Assembly: GCA_024398785.1 (NCBI GenBank)
Contig: JAKSIO010000007.1
Span: forward strand, 17,999-81,998
DNA length: 64,000 bases
From: Bacteroidaceae bacterium
GTDB taxonomy: Bacteria > Bacteroidota > Bacteroidia > Bacteroidales > Bacteroidaceae
Direction: 5' to 3'
In this document: positions 18,678-27,761 of the stretch, piece after piece
Layout of the letters: every line of letters begins with the position of its first letter
How positions within the stretch are numbered: position 1 is the first letter of the stretch
The notes under the pieces: generated by a model
What the model saw: only the letters and a program-made list of their open reading frames with translations
What the model was told of the DNA's origin: nothing
Databases searched by the model: none
Translations under genes and position numbers: made by a program

Positions 18678-19943
18678 ATGATGAGTTTGTATTTGTCTAG
18701 TATTATAGTCTTTCTGGTTGTAATACTGCTATTGGTTGTAATACTGCTGGTAGCAAAGAGATATCTGGTTGCATCAGGTAAAGTTAAGGTAACCATCAAT
18801 GGTGATAATGAATTGGAGGTAAATCAGGGAGCAAGCCTTTTGAGTACCCTTGCTGAGAACGGTGTATTTCTGCCGTCTGCATGTGGTGGTAAAGGCTCTT
18901 GCGGCCAGTGCAAATGTCAGGTGATTAGTGGTGGAGGAGAAATCCTTGATTCTGAAAAAGGACATTTTACACGCAAACAGATTAAAGAGAACTGGCGCCT
19001 TGGATGTCAGTGCAAGGTTAAGGGTGATCTTTCAATAAAGGTACCTGATTCTGTTATGGGTGTCAAAGAGTGGGAGTGTGAGGTTATAAGTAACCGCAAC
19101 GTTGCCACTTTCATTAAGGAATTCAAAGTTAAACTTCCTGCAGGAGAACACATGGATTTCCTCCCGGGTTCATATGCACAGATCAAAATTCCTGCATACG
19201 ATATCAACTATGCAGATTATGATCGTTCTCTGATTGGTGATTTGTATGTTCCCGCTTGGGAAAAATTCGGTCTGTTCGGTTTGCATCAGAAGAATACTGA
19301 ACCTACTATCCGTGCATATTCTATGGCAAACTATCCTGACGAAGGTGACATTATTACTCTTACAGTACGTATTGCTACACCTCCGTTCAAGCCGAAACCA
19401 CAGGTTGGCTTCCAGGATGTACCTTGCGGTATTGCATCTACCTATATCTTTAGTCTGAAACCTGGTGATAAGGTAACAATGAGTGGCCCTTACGGTGAAT
19501 TCCATCCTATTTTCGACTCAAAGAAAGAGATGATTTGGGTTGGTGGCGGTGCCGGTATGGCTCCATTGCGTGCTCAGATTATGCATATGCTTAAAACACT
19601 GCATACACGTGACCGTGAAATGCATTATTTCTATGGCGCACGTGCAATTGATGAGGTATTCTTTATGGATGACTTCCTTGCTCTTGAGAAGGAGTATCCT
19701 AACTTCCATTTCCATCTGGCTCTTGACCGTCCTGATCCAAAGGCAGATGCAATGGGCGTTAAATATACCGCAGGATTTATTGCTCCTGTTCTTGGTGATA
19801 CATACCTTAAACAGCATGAGGCTCCGGAGGATATTGAGTACTATCTGTGCGGACCTCCTATGATGGCTAAAACGGTTATTGACCTGCTTGATTCTCTTGG
19901 TGTTGAGAGTAAGTCAATAATGTTTGACAACTTTGGTGCATGA
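18678..19943 (+). CDS. nqrF: Na+-translocating NADH:quinone reductase subunit F
   Basis: NADH-oxidising entry subunit: N-terminal membrane helix, then a plant-type 2Fe-2S ferredoxin domain, then a ferredoxin-NADP reductase-like FAD/NADH module. Visible residues are the cluster ligands Cys69, Cys75, Cys78 (ACGGKGSCGQC) and Cys110 (LGCQC), the FAD motif RAYSMANYPDEG, the NADH site WVGGGAGMAPLRAQI, and the C-terminal YYLCGPPMM ... MFDNFGA ending. 421 residues, normal for the family. Translation may start at either of two adjacent ATG codons. The gene is last in the operon and is followed by a strong terminator. Confidence 0.98.
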   Translation: MMSLYLSSIIVFLVVILLLVVILLVAKRYLVASGKVKVTINGDNELEVNQGASLLSTLAENGVFLPSACGGKGSCGQCKCQVISGGGEILDSEKGHFTRKQIKENWRLGCQCKVKGDLSIKVPDSVMGVKEWECEVISNRNVATFIKEFKVKLPAGEHMDFLPGSYAQIKIPAYDINYADYDRSLIGDLYVPAWEKFGLFGLHQKNTEPTIRAYSMANYPDEGDIITLTVRIATPPFKPKPQVGFQDVPCGIASTYIFSLKPGDKVTMSGPYGEFHPIFDSKKEMIWVGGGAGMAPLRAQIMHMLKTLHTRDREMHYFYGARAIDEVFFMDDFLALEKEYPNFHFHLALDRPDPKADAMGVKYTAGFIAPVLGDTYLKQHEAPEDIEYYLCGPPMMAKTVIDLLDSLGVESKSIMFDNFGA

Positions 19944-19950
19944 TAAAAGA

Positions 19951-19983
19951 ATCCCGCAGATTTTCCTGCGGGATTTTTTTTAT
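19951..19983 (+). terminator. Intrinsic terminator after nqrF
   Basis: Nine-base perfect stem (ATCCCGCAG at 19951-19959, complement at 19966-19974) followed by a T-run. It starts 7 bases after the nqrF stop and ends the nqr operon. Confidence 0.92.
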
Positions 19984-19991
19984 TAACTTTG
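19984..19991 (+). promoter_or_regulatory. Promoter -7 element for Na/Pi cotransporter gene
   Basis: TAACTTTG matches TAnnTTTG directly behind the nqr terminator, 25 bases before the next ATG. The arrangement copies that at proS (terminator T-run running into TTAACTTTGCG). Confidence 0.7.
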
Positions 19992-20016
19992 CGCTGATTA
20001 TTATCAATAGCACAAT

Positions 20017-21702
20017 ATGGGTTTTACGGAAATTCTTTCGTCAGTACTGACTTTGTTGGCAGGTATAGGTACTTTTCTTATTGCCTGTGAAATGATGAGT
20101 CACAACTTGGAGTCTGCAAGCAGTAAGAAACTGAAAACTTTATTTTCAAAAGCATCAAAAAGTCCTTGGCTTGGTGTAGGAATAGGAACAGTTGGTACGG
20201 CTGCAATACAAAGTTCCGGTGCGACAACAGTAATGATAATTGGTTTTGTGAATGCCGGCATAATGTCTCTGTCGCAGGCAGCTACTATGATATATGGAGC
20301 TAATATAGGAACTACCGTTACGGCGCAGATTGTTGCACTCGGTATGTTTGGCTCAAATATGATTTCCACTACTGTGCTTTTTTCTGCATGTGCAGGTATT
20401 GGTGCTTTTATTTCCTTATTTTCAAAAACTCCGGTTACAAAACAGATTGGCGGTATAATAACCGGTTTCGGTATGCTGTTTGTGGGCTTGAATCTGATGA
20501 GCAGTTCTATGGACAGTTTTGCTGCATTGGATTCTGTTAAGATATTCCTGTCTCATATATCCAATCCTATTCTTCTTGTTGCATTAGGTACGCTTCTTAC
20601 TGCTGTCATACAAAGTTCTTCCGTAATGACTTCTATAGCAATTGCAATGGTCTATACCGGATTGGTTTCTCTTGACCAGGGCATATATCTGACAATGGGT
20701 TCTAATATTGGCTCGTGCGTTGTTGCTATTATTGCAGGTATGACCAGCGGTATAAATGCTAAGCGTACATCTCTTATTCACCTGCTGTTCAATGTCAGCG
20801 GTGTTGTCCTGTTTATGATATTGGGAGTTGCAGTAGCATCTGCAGGAGGACGTACATTCGGAGAAATGCTTGAACGTATGTTCCCGGGTGCTCCGTCAAC
20901 ACAGCTTGCTATGTTTCACACAATATTCAATTGTACCACAGTTATTATTATGATGCCGTTGACAGGATTCCTTGTAAGAACCGTTACAGGCATTGTAAAA
21001 GATGTTCCCAATGACGAATCTGACAACGAGAATCTTAATTTCAAATACATTGATACCAATCTGTTGAAAACACCGCCTTTGGCAGTTGCCCAGACTAAGA
21101 AGGAAATAATGGATATGGCAGCACTTGCCATAGAGAATTTCAACCGTTCAATAGATATTGCCATTTCTCTTGATTTTTCTATGATGGATGCATTCCGTAA
21201 AGCGGAACAGCGTCTTGACCATCTTAACGTAGCTATATCCAAGTTTGTTGTTGAACTATCGTCAAAGCCTCAATTGAATGATTATGACCGGATATATCTT
21301 GCATCGTCTTACAGGACAGTGCATGATTTGGAACGTATTGGTGACTATGCGGAGAATATTACGGAATATGCCGAATCAATGCATCAGGCTGAACAAAGTT
21401 TTTCTACTGCTGCTGCACAGGAGATAGAGCATGTACGCCATATGATCAATGAATTGTTCAAGCAGGTCATTGAAGCTTATCACCATGCAAATCTTGATAA
21501 TCTTGCCAAAGCTAACCAGATTGAGGATTCAATTGATGATTATACAGCTCAGATGGGAGACAACCATATTGAACGTTTGTCAGGTAATCAGTGTACCGCC
21601 ATTGCCGGTTCCAATTACCTTTCTTTGTCAACCAGTGTAGAGCGTATTGCAGACCACCTGATAAATGTAGGTAAGACAATTCGCAATCTTCCGCGTAATT
21701 AA
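20017..21702 (+). CDS. Na/Pi cotransporter family protein with PhoU-like C-terminus
   Basis: 561-residue membrane protein of the NptA/PF02690 family, which couples inorganic phosphate movement to sodium. Two inverted repeats show the family's paired QSS motifs: AAIQSSGATTVMIIGFV near residue 65 and AVIQSSSVMTSIAIAMV near residue 194, each followed by GANIGTTVTAQ or GSNIGSCVVAI. From about residue 345 the protein is soluble and helical, with two PhoU-like helical repeats (ERIGDYAENITEYAESM and ERIADHLINVGKTIRNL), the usual cytoplasmic domain of bacterial members. Transport substrate and direction are inferred from family. It has its own promoter and stands alone after the Na+ pump operon, though both depend on sodium. 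Confidence 0.9.
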   Translation: MGFTEILSSVLTLLAGIGTFLIACEMMSHNLESASSKKLKTLFSKASKSPWLGVGIGTVGTAAIQSSGATTVMIIGFVNAGIMSLSQAATMIYGANIGTTVTAQIVALGMFGSNMISTTVLFSACAGIGAFISLFSKTPVTKQIGGIITGFGMLFVGLNLMSSSMDSFAALDSVKIFLSHISNPILLVALGTLLTAVIQSSSVMTSIAIAMVYTGLVSLDQGIYLTMGSNIGSCVVAIIAGMTSGINAKRTSLIHLLFNVSGVVLFMILGVAVASAGGRTFGEMLERMFPGAPSTQLAMFHTIFNCTTVIIMMPLTGFLVRTVTGIVKDVPNDESDNENLNFKYIDTNLLKTPPLAVAQTKKEIMDMAALAIENFNRSIDIAISLDFSMMDAFRKAEQRLDHLNVAISKFVVELSSKPQLNDYDRIYLASSYRTVHDLERIGDYAENITEYAESMHQAEQSFSTAAAQEIEHVRHMINELFKQVIEAYHHANLDNLAKANQIEDSIDDYTAQMGDNHIERLSGNQCTAIAGSNYLSLSTSVERIADHLINVGKTIRNLPRN

Positions 21703-21773
21703 TATCCGTAGCGGTTGCGGTAGCCTATAGGACAAGACGTTGCTTAATACTTGTTGGAAAGACAATATTGTAG

Positions 21774-21781
21774 TACATTTG
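21774..21781 (+). promoter_or_regulatory. Promoter -7 element for DUF486 gene
   Basis: TACATTTG matches TAnnTTTG, 21 bases before the ATG at 21803. CTTG at 21750-21753, 20 bases upstream, is a fair -33 candidate. Confidence 0.55.
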
Positions 21782-21802
21782 TCGGGTTAATATATTTAAA
21801 TT

Positions 21803-22180
21803 ATGAAGGGTTTATATACGGTATTGTTATTGGTTGTGTCCAATATATTCATGACATTTGCATGGTATGGTAACTTGAAACTGCAGGAAATGAAAATTTC
21901 TACAGACTGGCCGCTGATACTGATAATACTGGCATCGTGGGGCGTAGCTCTGTTCGAATACAGTTTTATGATTCCGGCAAACCGTATTGGCTCCGACATT
22001 AACGGCGGCCCGTTCAACCTGATTCAACTTAAAGTAATTCAGGAAGCTGTTTCTCTGACAGTATTTACGCTGATAGTCTCTTTAGTATTCAAGAGCCAGA
22101 CTCTTCACTGGAATCATATAGTATCTTTTCTCTTGATTATTCTTGCAGTTTACTTTGCCTTTATGAAAACCGGAAAATGA
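21803..22180 (+). CDS. DMT-superfamily small membrane protein (DUF486)
   Basis: 125-residue protein with four predicted helices. It fits the DUF486 family: SNIFMTFAWYGNLK, ILASWGVALFEYSFMIPANRIG, GPFNLIQLKVIQEAVSLTVF, and an ending HIVSFLLIILAVYFAFMK. The family is a half-size relative of drug/metabolite transporters; no substrate is known to me. It is monocistronic: its own promoter lies upstream, and it converges with the TonB-dependent receptor gene, with 10 bases between stops. Confidence 0.85.
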   Translation: MKGLYTVLLLVVSNIFMTFAWYGNLKLQEMKISTDWPLILIILASWGVALFEYSFMIPANRIGSDINGGPFNLIQLKVIQEAVSLTVFTLIVSLVFKSQTLHWNHIVSFLLIILAVYFAFMKTGK

Positions 22181-22190
22181 GTTTCAGCTA

Positions 22191-24047
22191 TTAAAGCTTG
22201 AAACTGGCACCGCACATGAATGTGGCGCGTGGCATAGGATATCCGTAGTTGATCTGATATTTTTGTGCCAACAGGTTTTCTCCCTTTATCCAAAGACCTA
22301 TTCCATCCAGAATCTGATAATCTATTCCCGCATTCAGCAGAGTGTAATTCTCTTTGCTGGATAATTGCGAATAAAGACCGCAAATCTGCTGCAGTTCCAC
22401 ATTGGCGTTCCATTTCCCGGAATGGAACATGGCACGTAGCATTCCTTTGTACTGAGGTACGGAAATAATGGGATGTTTCATATTTACCCAGCCATGGTTT
22501 GTGCTTAAGGACCAATGTTTTGCAATTTTCCACATCAGATTGAATTCAACACCGTAGTTCTCTATTGCTCCGGTATTGATGTTTTTCATCATGACAGTCT
22601 GTATCATGTTGTCTCCTTTTATGTAGAACAGATTGATGCCGTATTTTACAGGACCTGCATCAGGAGTGTGTTTCCATGAGAGTTCGAAACTGTTTATACG
22701 TTCTGCCTGCAGACTGTCGTTCGATGGGGGATACATGTACAGTTCTTTGATGGTAGGGTTGCGGAATCCCTTTGCATAAGAGAGTTTCAATGTACTGTTG
22801 TCTGTTGTCCGTACTGCAACTCCTGCTTGCGGAATCCATTCAATTCCCGATACGGAATGGTGATCAAAGCGGATTCCTGCAGAGAGTGTCAGTATTGAAC
22901 CTAAATTCTGGCTCATGTCAATATATCCTGCCGCCTGATTCATGTATTCACATGCACTCTGTTTGTTCGGAGTGTCCAATACTGAACCGTCAACTCTTGA
23001 TGTGTACCATGTATCGCCGAAAATATGCTGGTATTCAAAGCCGGCTGTCAGTCTGTTCCCGGTAAACAGATTTAAGTTCTGGTAGACAGATATTCCGCTA
23101 AGATTGTCTTTTGACTGGAACAGTCTTGATTGAGGAGTTTCTGTGGAATTATCTTTGTAACCATCGTTGATGGTGTGCCGGCCAAAAGATGTATATGCGC
23201 TTATTGAACCGTTTGTCCTATTGTATTTATTGTCAATGCCGGCCGAAACCATACCGCGACGGATATTGCGGTCTGTTTCCAGCATGGGTTCTTGGATAGG
23301 ACCTGGATATTCGGATTTTGTTCCTGAAACATTGCCATGTGCATAAATGTTCCAATTGTCATTCAGGCGGTAAGCGATACGTGCATCTCCGCTGAATTGT
23401 TCGAACTCCATATTGGGCCTATGGTTGTCCGAACGGGAGTACTGACTTGCAACACTGCAGGAAAGGCGGTCCTGATTTACATAGACAGAGGCATCGGCAA
23501 TAACTGTGCCCCAACTTCCCGCACTGATGTCAATGTTTGCTGTTGTTCCTTGTGTGTTGTTGTTTTTGGTTACTATATTGATAACTCCGCCCATCGCGTT
23601 TGAACCGTAAAGAACACTTGCGGGGGAGTGCAGAACTTCAACACGTTCTGCAATCAGTGTCTGGTAACTGTCTGGAATTGGGTGTCCGTAAATGCCGCTG
23701 AACTGCGGGTGTCCGTCGACCATTATCAGTACTTGTGCCGCCGAACCGGAAAGACCTCGCATTGAGATATTGCCTGCAGAACCTATACTTACTCCATAAC
23801 CAAGCATTGAAGTCTTGGTTACAAACATATTGGGTACCAATGATTCAATTGCAGAAATCAGATTGGAGCTGTGGGCGTGCTGTAATGTTTCTTTATCTAT
23901 GATTGTGACTGTATGTGGCAGATAGCGTACATCAGTCTGTTCACGTGATCCGGTTATAACTACTTCCGGAATTGTGTCTGTTGCAACGGCTTTAACCATA
24001 GACGGCGCCAGCAGAGCCAGCGCCGCTATAATAAGTGTATGGTTCAT
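22191..24047 (-). CDS. TonB-dependent outer-membrane receptor
   Basis: 618-residue outer-membrane receptor that imports a ligand with energy from TonB. Signal peptide MNHTLIIAALALLAPSMVKA, then a TonB-box-like DTIPEVVITGSRE, a plug domain (residues about 45-150: VTIIDKETLQ, ISMRGLSGSAAQVLIMVDGHPQ, ERVEVLHSPASVLYGSNAMGGVINIVTK) and a barrel ending in LWIKGENLLAQKYQINYGYPMPRATFMCGASFKL. The plug is BtuB/siderophore-receptor-like and there is no SusC-type N-terminal extension. The ATG at 24047 is chosen because it follows the purL stop by 4 bases; an ATG at 24068 would overlap purL. The ligand cannot be told. Its position behind trpB-purL suggests shared transcription, which is unusual for a receptor. 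Confidence 0.88.
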   Translation of the reverse strand: MNHTLIIAALALLAPSMVKAVATDTIPEVVITGSREQTDVRYLPHTVTIIDKETLQHAHSSNLISAIESLVPNMFVTKTSMLGYGVSIGSAGNISMRGLSGSAAQVLIMVDGHPQFSGIYGHPIPDSYQTLIAERVEVLHSPASVLYGSNAMGGVINIVTKNNNTQGTTANIDISAGSWGTVIADASVYVNQDRLSCSVASQYSRSDNHRPNMEFEQFSGDARIAYRLNDNWNIYAHGNVSGTKSEYPGPIQEPMLETDRNIRRGMVSAGIDNKYNRTNGSISAYTSFGRHTINDGYKDNSTETPQSRLFQSKDNLSGISVYQNLNLFTGNRLTAGFEYQHIFGDTWYTSRVDGSVLDTPNKQSACEYMNQAAGYIDMSQNLGSILTLSAGIRFDHHSVSGIEWIPQAGVAVRTTDNSTLKLSYAKGFRNPTIKELYMYPPSNDSLQAERINSFELSWKHTPDAGPVKYGINLFYIKGDNMIQTVMMKNINTGAIENYGVEFNLMWKIAKHWSLSTNHGWVNMKHPIISVPQYKGMLRAMFHSGKWNANVELQQICGLYSQLSSKENYTLLNAGIDYQILDGIGLWIKGENLLAQKYQINYGYPMPRATFMCGASFKL

Positions 24048-24051
24048 CCAA

Positions 24052-27000
24052 TTATTTGTTCTTTTCAATCCAACGACGTGCTGCTACAAAGGCGTCAATT
24101 ATTGGTGTTACATCATCATTGACACGTTCTGCAGGATAAGCAGCGCACTGCCATGGGAATATTGCGCGTTCCGGATGTGGCATCATTGCAACGTGACGGC
24201 CGTCAGCGCTGGCAATACCTGCAACATTGTAATCAGATCCGTTAGGATTGGCAGGATATGCACTGTAACTGTAACGTGCAATTACGTTGTATTCGCTTTC
24301 AGGCATTGGCAAAGAGAACTTTCCTTCTCCGTGAGCAACCCAGATACCAAGTTTGTTACCTGCAAGACCGCTGAACATAACGCTGTTGTTCTTAGGTATA
24401 TCTATGCCAAGGAATGCGGATTCGAATTTGTGCGATGTGTTGTGCAACATACGGCTCTTCTTATCATGTTCTGGGTTGATAAGACCAAGTTCTATCATAA
24501 GCTGGCAACCGTTGCAGACACCAAGTGAAAGGGTGTCAGGTCTTGCATAGAAGTTGTCCAGAGCCTGTTTTGCCTTTGGATTGAACAGGAAAGCTCCTGC
24601 CCATCCCTTGGCGCTGCCAAGAACGTCTGAATTTGAGAAACCGCCGCAGAAAACAATCATGTTGATGTCTTCAAGTGTTTCGCGACCGCTGACAAGGTCT
24701 GTCATTGTAACATCTTTTACATCAAAGCCTGCCAGCCATAGTGTATAAGCCATTTCACGTTCACCGTTTGTACCTTTCTCTCTGATGATGGCAGCTTTGA
24801 TTCCGGATGCTGTACGGCGGTCCGGGTTAAGACCATTTTGAGAAAGCTTTCCAGTGAATTCATTATTGAACTTGAACTTGATAGGCTGATTCTTATAGTT
24901 TTTGAAACGTTCCTGAGCCTGACCGTTCATTGACTGACGGCAGTCAAGCAGATATGATGTTTCAAACCATATGTCACGCATTTTGTCAATATCAATCTTG
25001 TATGACTGATTGTCTTTTTTGATAGATATGTAACGGTCATTGCTGAGTGTTGCTATCTGTGCAAAACCAATTCCGGCTTCTTCAAGGATTCCCTTTACAC
25101 TGTCAAGTTTCTCTTTTGCAACCTGAACAACAATACCTGGGTTTTCTGCAAAAAGAGTCTTTACAATATCCTCTACGCCAAGGTCTTTGAGATTAACGCT
25201 GAGACCGCCCCATGTATTTGCAAAACACATCTCAAGAAGTGTGGTGATAAGACCACCTGCAGAAATGTCATGCCCTGCAAGCAGATATCCCTTTTCAATA
25301 AGTTCCTGAATTGTATTGAATGCATCTTTGAAGTATTCAGGGTTTGTTATTGTAGGAACATCACTGCCTACGCAGTTCTGTGTTTGGGCAAACGCTGAAC
25401 CTCCAAGTTTGAGGGAATCGAAACTGAAATCAATATGCAGCAATACACTATCTTCTGTGTTGCGGATAACCGGAGAGAGTACTTTTTTGACATCGCTTAC
25501 CTGACCGCCAGCACTTACAATAACAGTACCCGGACTGATAATCTTGTCTCCGTTAGGATATTTCTGTGTCATAGAAAGTGAATCCTTACCGGTAGGAACG
25601 TTTATGCCAAGAGCAATACAGAAATCAGACAATGCTTTGACACCTTTGTAGAGGCGTGCATCCTCTCCCTTTTGAGCGCGGCATGGCCACATCCAGTTTG
25701 CACTGAGTGATACGCTCTTGAGACCTTCTTCAAGCGGAGCAAAAAGAATGTTTGTCAAAGATTCTGCCACTGAAAGAACTGAGCCTGCAGCAGGATCTGC
25801 AAGTGCGGCAGCAGGAGCATGTCCAATAGCTGTTGCAATACCTTTCTTTCCACGGTAGTCAAGTGCTACAACGCCGCAGTCTGAAAGAGGCAACTGCAGT
25901 TCGCCCTGGCACTGCTGACGTGCAATCTTACCTGTAACGGAACGGTCAACCTTGTTGGTGAGCCAGTCCTTGCAGGCAACAGATTCAAGACGCAGAACCT
26001 GAGTCAGGTAATCTTCAATTTTTTCAGTGTTGTATTTTACATCTTTATATTTGCGTTCAACGGTTTCATCTACCATGTATGTTTTGGGGCTTGAACCGAA
26101 CATCTGGCTTACTGCAAGGTCGAACGGACGCACACCGTCTGCCTGTTCAAAGGCAAAGCGGGCATCGCCTGTGGTCTGACCTACAACATACATAGGAGCG
26201 CGTTCACGGTCAGCAATCTTCTGAACATGTTCAATATGTTTCTGGTCAATAAGCAGACCCATACGTTCCTGAGATTCATTGGCAATGATTTCTTTTGAAG
26301 AAAGAGTGGAGTCTCCAACAGGCAGCTTTGTCATATCGATAAGACCGCCGCATTCTTCAACAAGCTCAGACAGGCAGTTGACGTGACCTGCTGAACCGTG
26401 GTCATGGATGGATACAATAGGATTGACTTCTTCTTCGCAAAGTGCGCGGGTAACGTTATATGCGCGTTTCTGCATTTCAGCATTTGCACGCTGTACTGCA
26501 TTAAGCTCAATACCGGATGAGTAACGTCCTGTCTCTACAGAAGAAACTGAACCGCCGCCAAGACCGATGCGGTAGTTGTCGCCACCTACAACAACAATCT
26601 TGTTACCGGTCTGAGGTTCACCCTTAAGGCAGTCGCGTTCTGTTCCGTAACCAACACCGCCGGCCATCATGATAACCTTGTCGTAACCGTACTGTTCGTT
26701 ATTCTCCTGATGCTCGAATGTGAGCAGAGAACCGCAGATAAGCGGCTGACCGAATTTGTTGCCAAAGTCGCTGGCGCCGTTTGATGCTTTGATAAGTATC
26801 TGTTCTGGAGTCTGATAGAGCCAGTTGCGCTCTTTCATGCTCTTTTCCCATGTCTTGTCTTTGCTGTTGCGTGGGTAAGAAGTCATATAGACTGCAGTAC
26901 CTGCAATAGGCCATGAACCTTTACCGCCACCCATACGGTCACGGATTTCACCGCCTGTACCTGTTGAAGCTCCGTTGAACGGTTCAACTGTGGTAGGGAA

Positions 27001-27750
27001 GTTGTGAGTCTCTGCCTTGAGAGATATAACTGTCTGGATATCTTTGATTACAAAGTAGTCAGATGTGGAGTGGTCCAGCGGAGCAAACTGTTCGGCAACA
27101 GGACCTTTTGCAAAAGCAACGTTGTCCTTGTATGCAGATATGATACTGTTGCGGTTTTCCTGTGTGGTTTTCTTTATCAGGCTGAACAGAGATGACTCCA
27201 TCTCTTTGCCGTCAATAATGAACTTTCCGCCAAAGATTTTGTGGCGGCAGTGCTCAGAGTTGATTTGGGCAAAACCGAATACCTCAGAGTCTGTGAGCTT
27301 GCGTCCAAGTTCACCTTCAACCTTGTGCAGGTACTCAATCTCCTCTTTTGAAAGAGCAAGACCCTCCTGTTCATTGTAACTGTCAAGGTCTTCAATAAAG
27401 AGGATAGGCTGCGGCTTGATGTCAACTGTAAAGATAGTCTGGTCAATACCATTGTACATTCTTTGCAGCATAGGATCATATTCAGCCTTGTCCGATGCCA
27501 CCTGAAAATACTCCTCAATACGCAGAATTCCTGTCAAACCCATGTTCTGGGTTATTTCAACAGCGTTTGTACTCCATGGAGTTATCATTTCACGACGTGG
27601 TCCTATAAAGAACCCTTCAAGTGCGCTTTCCTCCAGAAGAACGGCATCACCGTAAAGCCATTCAAGCTTTTTTACATCTTCTGCACTAAGTTGATTTTTG
27701 CTCTCTGTGGCAACAATTGTACCACTCTGATTTTTAAAGAAAGATATCAT
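24052..27750 (-). CDS. purL: Phosphoribosylformylglycinamidine synthase
   Basis: Fourth step of purine synthesis: converts FGAR to FGAM with ATP and glutamine. At 1232 residues this is the long single-chain form with the glutaminase fused at the C-terminus. Markers: SEVFGFAQINSEHCRHKIFGG near residue 160, KAETHNFPTTVEPFNGASTGTGGEIRD, IVSIHDHGSAGHVNCLSELVEE, AGHDISAGGLITTLLEM, and the glutaminase nucleophile Cys1079 in GVCNGCQLM with the His/Glu pair in MMPHPERAIFPWQ. It starts 11 bases after the trpB stop and its own stop is 4 bases before the receptor gene, so trpB-purL-receptor looks like one transcript. Confidence 0.98.
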   Translation of the reverse strand: MISFFKNQSGTIVATESKNQLSAEDVKKLEWLYGDAVLLEESALEGFFIGPRREMITPWSTNAVEITQNMGLTGILRIEEYFQVASDKAEYDPMLQRMYNGIDQTIFTVDIKPQPILFIEDLDSYNEQEGLALSKEEIEYLHKVEGELGRKLTDSEVFGFAQINSEHCRHKIFGGKFIIDGKEMESSLFSLIKKTTQENRNSIISAYKDNVAFAKGPVAEQFAPLDHSTSDYFVIKDIQTVISLKAETHNFPTTVEPFNGASTGTGGEIRDRMGGGKGSWPIAGTAVYMTSYPRNSKDKTWEKSMKERNWLYQTPEQILIKASNGASDFGNKFGQPLICGSLLTFEHQENNEQYGYDKVIMMAGGVGYGTERDCLKGEPQTGNKIVVVGGDNYRIGLGGGSVSSVETGRYSSGIELNAVQRANAEMQKRAYNVTRALCEEEVNPIVSIHDHGSAGHVNCLSELVEECGGLIDMTKLPVGDSTLSSKEIIANESQERMGLLIDQKHIEHVQKIADRERAPMYVVGQTTGDARFAFEQADGVRPFDLAVSQMFGSSPKTYMVDETVERKYKDVKYNTEKIEDYLTQVLRLESVACKDWLTNKVDRSVTGKIARQQCQGELQLPLSDCGVVALDYRGKKGIATAIGHAPAAALADPAAGSVLSVAESLTNILFAPLEEGLKSVSLSANWMWPCRAQKGEDARLYKGVKALSDFCIALGINVPTGKDSLSMTQKYPNGDKIISPGTVIVSAGGQVSDVKKVLSPVIRNTEDSVLLHIDFSFDSLKLGGSAFAQTQNCVGSDVPTITNPEYFKDAFNTIQELIEKGYLLAGHDISAGGLITTLLEMCFANTWGGLSVNLKDLGVEDIVKTLFAENPGIVVQVAKEKLDSVKGILEEAGIGFAQIATLSNDRYISIKKDNQSYKIDIDKMRDIWFETSYLLDCRQSMNGQAQERFKNYKNQPIKFKFNNEFTGKLSQNGLNPDRRTASGIKAAIIREKGTNGEREMAYTLWLAGFDVKDVTMTDLVSGRETLEDINMIVFCGGFSNSDVLGSAKGWAGAFLFNPKAKQALDNFYARPDTLSLGVCNGCQLMIELGLINPEHDKKSRMLHNTSHKFESAFLGIDIPKNNSVMFSGLAGNKLGIWVAHGEGKFSLPMPESEYNVIARYSYSAYPANPNGSDYNVAGIASADGRHVAMMPHPERAIFPWQCAAYPAERVNDDVTPIIDAFVAARRWIEKNK

Positions 27751-27761
27751 TTTCAGTAAAA

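Noticed and set aside
24048..24068. Receptor start at 24068
   Set aside because: Would overlap purL by 17 bases and add KRTNNW before the signal peptide; the ATG at 24047 directly after the purL stop gives a normal signal peptide.
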